DNA of 9,558 nt from Paracoccaceae bacterium (GTDB lineage Bacteria > Pseudomonadota > Alphaproteobacteria > Rhodobacterales > Rhodobacteraceae): the NCBI GenBank assembly GCA_009922885.1, contig RFUP01000060.1:1-9558 (forward strand), given 5' to 3'. Under the pieces are notes generated by a model. It was given only the letters and a program-made list of their open reading frames with translations, searched no databases and was not told the origin of the DNA. Positions within the stretch are counted from its first letter, which is position 1, and every line of letters begins with the position of its first letter. A program made the translations under genes and the position numbers. Positions 4,522 through 9,558 of this stretch are shown here, in pieces.

Positions 4522-4746
4522 ATGAATGCACCCTTCGACATCTCGATGAAGACAGACGATGTCCTTAAGGTGGAGTTGGAGGTTTTCCGGCGCGAGCACC
4601 GCGACCTCGATGAAGCTATCACCGCCATGACTGAGCGCGGAACTGCCGATCAATTGACACTGCAGCGCCTCAAGAAGAAGAAACTGCGCCTGAAGGATGT
4701 GATCCGGTTGATCGAAGATCGCCTGACCCCTGATATCATTGCCTGA
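4522..4746 (+). CDS. YdcH-like DUF465 family small protein
   Basis: This 74-aa, highly charged and almost wholly helical protein matches the DUF465/YdcH family (PF04325). EVFRREHRDLDEAITAM is at 20-36, then ERGTADQLTLQRLKKKKLRLKD (38-59), and the ending IEDRLTPDIIA. The RREHRDLD motif followed by a Lys-rich helix and the LKKKKLRLKD repeat suggest a two-helix hairpin or short coiled coil. The biochemical function of the family is unknown. The start at ATG 4522 has only a weak ribosome site (GGA near 4508-4510). ATG 4546 (residue 9) is an alternative and would keep the whole conserved domain, but it has no ribosome site either. The gene has its own promoter and lies 71 bp before purE, which also has its own promoter, so the link to purine synthesis is probably only positional. 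Confidence 0.87.
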   Translation: MNAPFDISMKTDDVLKVELEVFRREHRDLDEAITAMTERGTADQLTLQRLKKKKLRLKDVIRLIEDRLTPDIIA

Positions 4747-4763
4747 ACGGAAGTGATCGGCAA

Positions 4764-4791
4764 TTGCGCCTCGCCCGCGCCTCGCTATAGT
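4764..4791 (+). promoter_or_regulatory. Promoter of the purEK operon
   Basis: TTGCGC (4764-4769), a 16-nt spacer and TATAGT (4786-4791) form a good vegetative-type promoter, with a start near 4798 and the purE ribosome site AGGGGG at 4807-4812. A perfect 8-bp palindrome, GCAATTGC (4761-4768), overlaps the -35. No purine riboswitch is visible in the roughly 20-nt leader, which is too short to hold one. Confidence 0.6.
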
Positions 4792-4817
4792 GCGCGCTCC
4801 ATCGCTAGGGGGTCTGC

Positions 4818-5306
4818 ATGACACAGGTCGAAGTCGGGATCATCATGGGAAGCCAGTCGGACTGGCCCACGATGAAAGAGGCCGCTCAGGTTCTGGATGA
4901 GCTGGGTATCTCTTATGAAACGCGGATCGTTTCCGCGCATCGCACTCCTGATCGGCTGTGGAGCTATGGCAAATCCGCTGCAGAGCGTGGCCTCAAGGTG
5001 ATTATCGCGGGCGCTGGTGGGGCCGCGCACTTGCCGGGCATGATGGCCTCGAAAACGCGCGTTCCTGTGATCGGCGTGCCGGTGCAAACCAAGGCGCTTT
5101 CCGGCGTCGACAGCCTCTATTCGATCCTGCAGATGCCGCGCGGCTATCCGGTGGCCACCATGGCGATCGGCGGCCAAGGGGCCTATAATGCCGGGCTGAT
5201 GGCAGCGGGCATTCTGGCAACGCATGATCCCGCACTGGCCACTCGCCTTGATGCGTGGCGCGACGCGCTTTCCGCCTCTATCCCCGAGGAGCCCGTGGAT
5301 GACTAA
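4818..5306 (+). CDS. purE: 5-(carboxyamino)imidazole ribonucleotide mutase (class I PurE)
   Basis: This 162-aa enzyme of de novo purine synthesis converts N5-CAIR, made by PurK, to CAIR. Motifs are: the phosphate-binding GSQSDWPTM (11-19), SAHRTP (39-44) with the catalytic His41, GAGGAAHLPGMMAS (65-78), GVPVQTKALSGVDSLYSILQMPRG (86-109), and VATMAIGGQGAYNAGL (112-127). It has the length and motifs of the bacterial class I enzyme that works with PurK, not the class II form that uses CO2 directly; the adjacent purK confirms this. ATG 4818 has AGGGGG 5 nt upstream. The 3' end overlaps the purK start by 8 nt, so the two are translationally coupled. The enzyme is cytoplasmic and octameric in known members. 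Confidence 0.97.
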   Translation: MTQVEVGIIMGSQSDWPTMKEAAQVLDELGISYETRIVSAHRTPDRLWSYGKSAAERGLKVIIAGAGGAAHLPGMMASKTRVPVIGVPVQTKALSGVDSLYSILQMPRGYPVATMAIGGQGAYNAGLMAAGILATHDPALATRLDAWRDALSASIPEEPVDD

Positions 5307-6375
5307 GCCCCTGCAAACAGGCGATGTAATCGGAATTCTCGGCGGCGGGCAATTGGGCCGCATGCTCTCCGTGGCGGCCTCTCGCCTTGGGCTGCAATGC
5401 CACATCTTCGAGCCGGGCGCGAACCCGCCTGCGGGCGATGTCGCCCATAAGATCACAACGGCACCCTATGAAGACGCAGCGGCGCTGAAGGCCTTTGCCG
5501 AGTCGGTCAGCGTGGTGACCTATGAATTTGAAAACGTCCCGACTTCTGCCCTCGATCTGATCGAGAGCCTGCGCCCCATCCGCCCCAACCGCGAGGCGCT
5601 CCGCACCAGCCAGGACCGCCTGACCGAGAAGGATTTCCTTTCTGGCCTCGGGCTTACCACTGCCCCCTACCGCGCCGTCGATACGCTGGCCGATCTGGAG
5701 ACCGCACTCAAGGAACTCGGCACGCCCGCGATCCTGAAAACCCGCCGCATGGGCTATGACGGCAAGGGGCAGGTCCGGATTTCGGACATCTCCGAAGCGC
5801 CTGCCGCCTTTGCGGCCATGGCTGGCGCGCCCGCCATTCTGGAAGGTTTCGTCGCTTTCGAACGGGAAGCTTCGGTGATTGCGGCACGTGGCGTCGATGG
5901 CAGCGTTTCCGCCTTCGATCCGGGCGAGAATGTCCACAGCGAAGGCATTCTGCGCACGACAACCGTGCCTGCAAATCTGACTGCCCGCCAAAGGCAAGAC
6001 GCCGTACTTCTTGCAGGGCGCATTCTGAACGCTCTCGATTATATTGGCGTCATGGGTGTGGAGCTTTTCGTGACCCCCACCGGCCTGATCGTCAACGAGA
6101 TCGCGCCGCGCGTACACAACTCCGGCCACTGGACCCAGAACGGATGCACCGTCGACCAGTTCGAGCAGCATATCCGAGCCGTTGCGGGCTGGCCCTTGGG
6201 AGATGGTCAGCGGCATTCCGACGTGGTTATGGAGAACCTGATCGGCGACGATATGCTGCGGGTTCCCGAAATCGCGAACGAGCCGAATGCAGCGCTGCAC
6301 CTCTACGGCAAGGCCGAACGGAAAGCCGGCCGCAAGATGGGGCACGTCAATCGCGTGGTTGGCCCGAAAGCCTGA
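5299..6375 (+). CDS. purK: 5-(carboxyamino)imidazole ribonucleotide synthase
   Basis: This 358-aa ATP-grasp enzyme uses ATP and bicarbonate to carboxylate AIR to N5-CAIR, the substrate of PurE. Features in order are: N-terminal IGILGGGQLGRML (11-23); TYEFENVP (74-81); the ATP-grasp lysine region ILKTRRMGYDGKGQ (145-158); AILEGFVAFEREASVI (179-194); and the metal/phosphate-binding end GVELFVTPTGLIVNEIAPRVHNSGHWTQNGC (253-283). ATG 5299 is chosen because GAGGAG (5286-5291) lies 7 nt upstream and residue 11 then starts the conserved block. The longer reading from 5224 runs inside purE and adds unrelated residues. It overlaps purE by 8 nt. The TGA at 6373-6375 directly abuts the stop of the opposite-strand gene, leaving no room for a terminator between them. 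Confidence 0.97.
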   Translation: MTKPLQTGDVIGILGGGQLGRMLSVAASRLGLQCHIFEPGANPPAGDVAHKITTAPYEDAAALKAFAESVSVVTYEFENVPTSALDLIESLRPIRPNREALRTSQDRLTEKDFLSGLGLTTAPYRAVDTLADLETALKELGTPAILKTRRMGYDGKGQVRISDISEAPAAFAAMAGAPAILEGFVAFEREASVIAARGVDGSVSAFDPGENVHSEGILRTTTVPANLTARQRQDAVLLAGRILNALDYIGVMGVELFVTPTGLIVNEIAPRVHNSGHWTQNGCTVDQFEQHIRAVAGWPLGDGQRHSDVVMENLIGDDMLRVPEIANEPNAALHLYGKAERKAGRKMGHVNRVVGPKA

Positions 6376-7512
6376 TCACCCGAGAAGGGCTTCTGCCATC
6401 GGCCCGGCGGCATAGGTAATCTTGCCGCCCGCCACTGTCAGCCCGATCCGGTTCGCGGCGTCCAGAACAACGAGATCAGCGCGGAGGCCCTCGGCAATCG
6501 CGCCCCGATCCTTCAGCCCCAAGAGCCGCGCGGGCCCTTCGGAAATCAGGCTCCAAGCCGTTGGAAGCCCTATCTTTTCCGCCAGATGCAACGCCGCTTG
6601 GCGGGGGGCAGGGTAATGATAATCCGAGGCCAAGGCGTCAACCCGGCCTTCCAGCACCATCTCTTCGGCAGAGACATTACCATCATGCGAGCCCCCCCGA
6701 ACCACATTCGGCGCGCCCATGATAACGCCCTCGCCCGCTTCAGCTGCGGCCAGAACCGCTTCTCGTGTGCAGGGGAATTCCGAAACACCTGCCCCACAAG
6801 CGCGCCCGTTCTCGCGATCCTTGGCCGAGCTATCGTCATGGCTTCCGACAACAACGCCATCCTTTGCCAAGGCCTGCCCGAACGCCGCGATCGCGCCCGC
6901 CCCACTTAGCCATTGCTGGCGCAGCTCCTGCATCAGCGCGAGGTGCGCCTCCGGGCTTCGCCCTGATTTGAGCGCTTGCCCCGTCAGCCTCGGCGGGCGC
7001 TTGCCCTGCTCCAGCGCCCGATGCGGCAGGTGGTCGTTGATCACGACCTGCTTGATTGCGTAATCCTGCACCAGCGAAAGTAGAGACGGCCCCTCGGTGG
7101 GGATCAAGCAAGCCTCAATCCGCAATTGCGCCCGCATATCGGTTCCTAGGGGCTGGAAATCACGCAAGGCGGCAAGAAAGCCCTGCGCAAACTCAGGGCC
7201 GCGCATCCCGCCTTCCCAACTCCAGAATTGCGCCAGCATCGCCGTGGTAATGCCATTGGCAGAAAGCTCGGCTTCCGTGGATTGCAGCCCAACCGAGAGA
7301 TCCTTCATCGCTCCCCGCCGTGGCGCGAGATGTCGCTCGAAACCATCCCCGTGGATGTCAACGATCCCCGGCAGCACCAGCGCCCCCTCAGGCAGCTCGA
7401 TAGACCGCGCTGCCGAAGTGCCCTGGAAAACCCCGCCAGCAAAAGAAACAGGCTCCTCACGCAGCGCACCGCCGCGCAAAACGCGCCCGCCCGTCAGAGT
7501 GAGGCCAATCAC
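6376..7512 (-). CDS. PhnM-type amidohydrolase (alpha-D-ribose 1-methylphosphonate 5-triphosphate diphosphatase-like), stand-alone
   Basis: This 378-aa amidohydrolase-superfamily protein starts at GTG 7512. GAAGGAA lies about 8 nt upstream, inside the previous gene, and the start overlaps that gene's stop as GTGA. Metal-site motifs are VDIHGDGFERH (51-61; His54, Asp56), HDD at 225-227 in VVGSHDDSS, APNVVRGGSHDGN (267-279) and SDYHYPA (297-303). These are diagnostic for the PhnM family. E. coli PhnM removes pyrophosphate from the ribose-methylphosphonate triphosphate made by the C-P lyase pathway. Here no phnGHIJKL gene is in the window. The HGDGFERHLAPRRG form is, as I recall, typical of PhnM proteins encoded alone in alphaproteobacteria, so the true substrate may differ. 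The protein is cytoplasmic (no signal peptide) and forms an operon with the upstream exported hydrolase. Confidence 0.88.
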   Translation of the reverse strand: MIGLTLTGGRVLRGGALREEPVSFAGGVFQGTSAARSIELPEGALVLPGIVDIHGDGFERHLAPRRGAMKDLSVGLQSTEAELSANGITTAMLAQFWSWEGGMRGPEFAQGFLAALRDFQPLGTDMRAQLRIEACLIPTEGPSLLSLVQDYAIKQVVINDHLPHRALEQGKRPPRLTGQALKSGRSPEAHLALMQELRQQWLSGAGAIAAFGQALAKDGVVVGSHDDSSAKDRENGRACGAGVSEFPCTREAVLAAAEAGEGVIMGAPNVVRGGSHDGNVSAEEMVLEGRVDALASDYHYPAPRQAALHLAEKIGLPTAWSLISEGPARLLGLKDRGAIAEGLRADLVVLDAANRIGLTVAGGKITYAAGPMAEALLG

Positions 7513-8228
7513 AACGGAAGTTCCTTCAGGGCTTCCGCAAAGGTAAGGTCCGGCTGGAAACGCCCCTCTTTGAGAAACCGTGAGACCTGCGCGATCACCA
7601 ACGGCGAATTCATCATGAACGTGTGGGTGACGGGCAGAACGATATGCTCTTTCATGCCCTCGACCCGCGTTGTCGCCACTGAAACCTTGCCATCATCCGG
7701 CCCGTCGATCAGCGAGGAGAACACTGGGTTGATCGAGCGATTTCCCGCAATCACCCCCAGTTCGAAATCCACACGCGGCAAATGCGCGGGCAATCCGTCT
7801 TGGCCCGTCGCCAATTGTTGCCCCGCAGGGCCATTCCACCACTCGAAAGGCTCCAACTCGCCCAGGATATCCACCAGTTCCGAGCCGCCATTCGGTGGCG
7901 CCAGCATGACGACCCGCCCCAAGTCTTTCGGACGATGCCCACTGAGCCAGACGCGGGCGAGAATGCCCCCCATGGAATGCGTCACGACATGCGTACGCTC
8001 CTCGCCACAGGCCGCGAACGCTTTCGGCACCACTTCCGTTGCCAAGGACGTGATCGTTTCCTCGGTCGAGTCGTAGCCCGGACGAACCACGTGATAGCCT
8101 TGTGCGGTCAGCACTTCGTCCATCAGCACAAAAGATGCCTTGCTGCGCGCCAACCCATGAAGAAGGATCACACAGTCGGCCATAGCCATGCTTGGCAGGA
8201 ATAACAGGGCAAGAAGAAGAGCTCGCAT
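7509..8228 (-). CDS. Exported alpha/beta-fold hydrolase (lipase/esterase-like)
   Basis: This 239-aa protein carries a Sec signal peptide, MRALLLALLFLPSMAMA, with likely cleavage after Ala17. After it come the oxyanion turn ILLHGLARSK (21-30), the nucleophile elbow THSMGG (83-88, Ser85), MLAPPNGGSELVD (108-120), the acid loop DGPDDGKVSV (175-184) and the catalytic His in VTHTFMM (200-206, His202). This gives a complete Ser/Asp/His triad in an order seen in PGAP1-like and class 2 lipase-like hydrolases. The substrate is unknown; lipid or ester substrates are the likeliest. ATG 8228 is preferred over ATG 8300 because it makes a clean signal peptide. No Shine-Dalgarno precedes it, but a -10-like TATCTA ends 6 nt before the ATG, suggesting a leaderless message. 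The stop overlaps the PhnM-type gene start by 4 nt. Confidence 0.87.
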   Translation of the reverse strand: MRALLLALLFLPSMAMADCVILLHGLARSKASFVLMDEVLTAQGYHVVRPGYDSTEETITSLATEVVPKAFAACGEERTHVVTHSMGGILARVWLSGHRPKDLGRVVMLAPPNGGSELVDILGELEPFEWWNGPAGQQLATGQDGLPAHLPRVDFELGVIAGNRSINPVFSSLIDGPDDGKVSVATTRVEGMKEHIVLPVTHTFMMNSPLVIAQVSRFLKEGRFQPDLTFAEALKELPL

Positions 8229-8234
8229 ATCGCT

Positions 8235-8263
8235 TAGATAGGCGAGTGTCAGGGCAAGGAAAA
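8235..8263 (-). promoter_or_regulatory. Possible promoter giving a leaderless hydrolase/PhnM transcript
   Basis: On the minus strand, TTTTCC (8263-8258), a 17-nt spacer and TATCTA (8240-8235) are followed by 6 nt and then ATG 8228. Transcription would then start on or next to the A of the start codon, which agrees with the absence of a ribosome site. It overlaps the start of the divergent Nudix gene, whose ATG is at 8267. The hexamers are imperfect. Confidence 0.35.
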
Positions 8264-8266
8264 GAG

Positions 8267-8707
8267 ATGTCTGGATCACCAAGGCTCGCCGTGCGCGCAA
8301 TCATCATGGAGAATGACCGATTGCTTCTGGTCAATGCCTACAGGGGCCGAACGGACCTCTGGTGTGCACCGGGGGGCGGGGTGGAAAGCCACAGCTCCCT
8401 GCCGGATAACCTCATACGAGAGGTCTACGAGGAAACCGGCCTTGGCATATCTGTTGGGCCGCCCTGCCTTGTGAATGAATTCCATGATCCCGTGGGCACA
8501 TTCCACCAAGTCGACATCTACTTCCGCTGCAATATCAACTCAGGGGAGATTTCGGAGGCATGGCAGGATCCGGAAAAGGTAGTCCAGCACCGCCGCTGGG
8601 TAACGCGGGCCGAGATGGAAGGGCTACGCTTCAAGCCGGATTCGCTACCCCAGATAGCGTGGCAGCGCGGGTTCGGTTACGATCCGTTGGAGCCGATCTT
8701 GCGTTGA
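8267..8707 (+). CDS. Nudix hydrolase with an atypical Nudix box
   Basis: This 146-aa single-domain protein has beta strand LAVRAIIMENDRLLLVNAYR (7-26), LWCAPGGGVESHSSLPDN (31-48) and REVYEETGL (51-59). The canonical box is GX5EX7REUXEEXGU. Here the metal-binding half REVYEE is intact (Glu52, Glu55, Glu56), but the first Glu is Ser43. Nudix enzymes cut nucleoside diphosphates linked to another group. The conserved LVNEFHDPVGTFHQVDIYFRC segment (68-88) after the box may define a subfamily; the substrate cannot be told. ATG 8267 has AAGGA (8256-8260) 6 nt upstream. The in-frame codons before it lie in the divergent hydrolase gene. The 3' end overlaps the EamA transporter gene on the other strand by 31 bp. 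I found no convincing promoter in the 38 bp behind it. Confidence 0.9.
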   Translation: MSGSPRLAVRAIIMENDRLLLVNAYRGRTDLWCAPGGGVESHSSLPDNLIREVYEETGLGISVGPPCLVNEFHDPVGTFHQVDIYFRCNINSGEISEAWQDPEKVVQHRRWVTRAEMEGLRFKPDSLPQIAWQRGFGYDPLEPILR

Positions 8708-9522
8708 GGCAAAAGCGATATGGCTACGCCAGCAAGCACAACTGCTGCAGGCAGAAGAATGCCAAGGCCCGGCACTTCTCCCAAGAGCATCACACCCCCC
8801 ACGAGCGCCAGAACGGGCACAGTGGTTTGCGCCACGGCCGCCCGCCCTGCCCCAAGTTGGGGCAAGAGCGCGTACCAGAGCGCATACCCCAGCCCAGACG
8901 TCACTGCGCCCGAGGCAATGGCCAGAAAAAGCGCTGCCCCGCTTGGCCATTGAAAGAGGCCTAACAAGAACAACCCCGGCACTGCGGAGAGCAGGAAATT
9001 GGCAGCCGTCGTGGCCAAGGGATCGCCAGCCTTACGGCCCAGAAGCGAATAGACGCCCCAGCTAATGCCGGCCACCAGCATGAACAGGCCCGGGCCGAGC
9101 GCCACCTTCGCACCTTCACTCGGCCACAAGAGCCAGACCAAACCAAACGAGGCAATCAGCGCACCGATGGCCCTGTTCCTCGGTAGGGTCTCTCCCCCAA
9201 GGATCGCGCCCGCAAACATCGTCACCTGCACGGTTCCGAAGAGGATCAGGGCGCCGATCCCGGCATCGATTCCGCGATAGGCCAATGAGAAGCCGTAGAT
9301 GTAGCCCAAGAGCGCCAGAACGCCGCCAATCCGGGTTCTGTCTGTCAAATGGAGCCCTTTGCCATTCCAGAAGGCCAGTGCGCTGAGCACCAACGCGCCG
9401 GAGATCAACCGCACCGCCCCGAACGCAACGGGATCGGCTCCGGCCAATATCCCTGCCCTGTTCAGCAAGGAATTGGCCGCGAAAGCGATCATGGTAAGTG
9501 ATGTCAGAAGGATAAGGCGCAT
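8677..9522 (-). CDS. EamA/DMT-superfamily transporter
   Basis: This 281-aa inner-membrane protein has about ten hydrophobic segments, arranged as two five-helix EamA repeats. The first runs from LTSLTMIAFAANSLLNRAG through RLISGALVLSALAF, GGVLALLGYIYGFSLAY and ALILFGTVQVTMFAGAILGGE, closing near GLVWLLW (127-133). The second runs from LGPGLFMLVAGISWGVYSLLGR through the C-terminal LALVGGVMLLGE and a closing LLPAAVVLAGVAISLLP. The GE at each fourth helix end (110-111 and 248-249) and the half-repeat symmetry are typical of the drug/metabolite transporter superfamily. Substrates in this family include amino acids, purine-related compounds and metabolites, and cannot be assigned here. ATG 9522 has no clear ribosome site, and only 36 bp upstream are visible. 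The tail overlaps the Nudix gene by 31 bp on the opposite strand. Confidence 0.92.
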   Translation of the reverse strand: MRLILLTSLTMIAFAANSLLNRAGILAGADPVAFGAVRLISGALVLSALAFWNGKGLHLTDRTRIGGVLALLGYIYGFSLAYRGIDAGIGALILFGTVQVTMFAGAILGGETLPRNRAIGALIASFGLVWLLWPSEGAKVALGPGLFMLVAGISWGVYSLLGRKAGDPLATTAANFLLSAVPGLFLLGLFQWPSGAALFLAIASGAVTSGLGYALWYALLPQLGAGRAAVAQTTVPVLALVGGVMLLGEVPGLGILLPAAVVLAGVAISLLPQRKIGSNGS

Positions 9523-9558
9523 GGCGCGACGCTATTCTCAGCCGTTGCCCTCTGCAAG

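Noticed and set aside
4747..4817. A purine riboswitch in front of purE
   Set aside because: The region is 71 bp and mostly occupied by the promoter; the leader of about 20 nt is too short for an aptamer.
5278..6345. A 355-codon minus-strand open frame opposite purK
   Set aside because: It has no family motif, and the composition of a shadow frame over an unambiguous purK.
8229..8300. A longer start for the exported hydrolase at ATG 8300
   Set aside because: It would place two hydrophobic stretches in tandem and overlap the Nudix gene start. ATG 8228 gives a normal signal peptide.

Overview
The window looks like chromosomal DNA from an alphaproteobacterium of the Rhodobacteraceae/Rhodobacterales type. 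The evidence is GC-rich coding with C/G-ending codons, the linkage Lrp-like regulator/trxB/RraB-family gene, an Hsp20 gene followed by a DUF1150 gene, a Hint-domain protein of the form I associate with this group, and a GC-rich intergenic element ending in CCCCGGGGATATTTTTAAAA that I recall from Rhodobacterales genomes. I cannot name the genus. No rRNA, tRNA, CRISPR array, transposase or phage gene is visible. Most genes are housekeeping or conserved accessory genes.

Layout. (1) 1-1529, plus strand: the 3' end of pgeF, a 45-codon small gene, and a Hint-domain protein that lacks the usual catalytic cysteine. (2) 1530-3680: a terminator hairpin, an Lrp/AsnC-family regulator on the minus strand, a complex 310-bp divergent region (dyad, hairpin-rich repeat element, three 11-bp tandem repeats, candidate promoters), then trxB and an RraB-family gene on the plus strand. 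(3) 3681-4364, minus strand: a small heat-shock protein gene and a DUF1150 gene. They lie behind a good heat-shock-type promoter and a leader whose last hairpin resembles a ROSE RNA thermometer. (4) 4462-6375, plus strand: a YdcH-like (DUF465) small gene, then purE and purK overlapping by 8 nt. (5) 6376-8228, minus strand: an exported alpha/beta hydrolase followed, with a 4-nt GTGA overlap, by a stand-alone PhnM-type amidohydrolase. (6) 8267-9522: a Nudix hydrolase (plus) and an EamA-type transporter (minus) that overlap tail to tail by 31 bp.

How the genes work together. purE and purK are consecutive steps of de novo purine synthesis. trxB supplies reducing power to thioredoxin, and the co-transcribed RraB-family protein may adjust RNA turnover. 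The Lrp-like regulator is placed to control itself, trxB, or both. Hsp20 and DUF1150 form a heat-shock unit that may be controlled at both transcription and translation. The hydrolase/PhnM pair is the least explained unit: no other C-P lyase gene lies in the window. Several promoters share a TTGCG-type -35 with a 16-nt spacer to a TATA-like -10.

I see no clearly new multi-gene defence or mobile system. The best leads are the candidate thermometer, the hydrolase/PhnM pair, the cysteine-less Hint protein with its small upstream gene, and the architecture of the lrp-trxB intergenic region. All assignments come from reading motifs and from memory of families; no database search was run.
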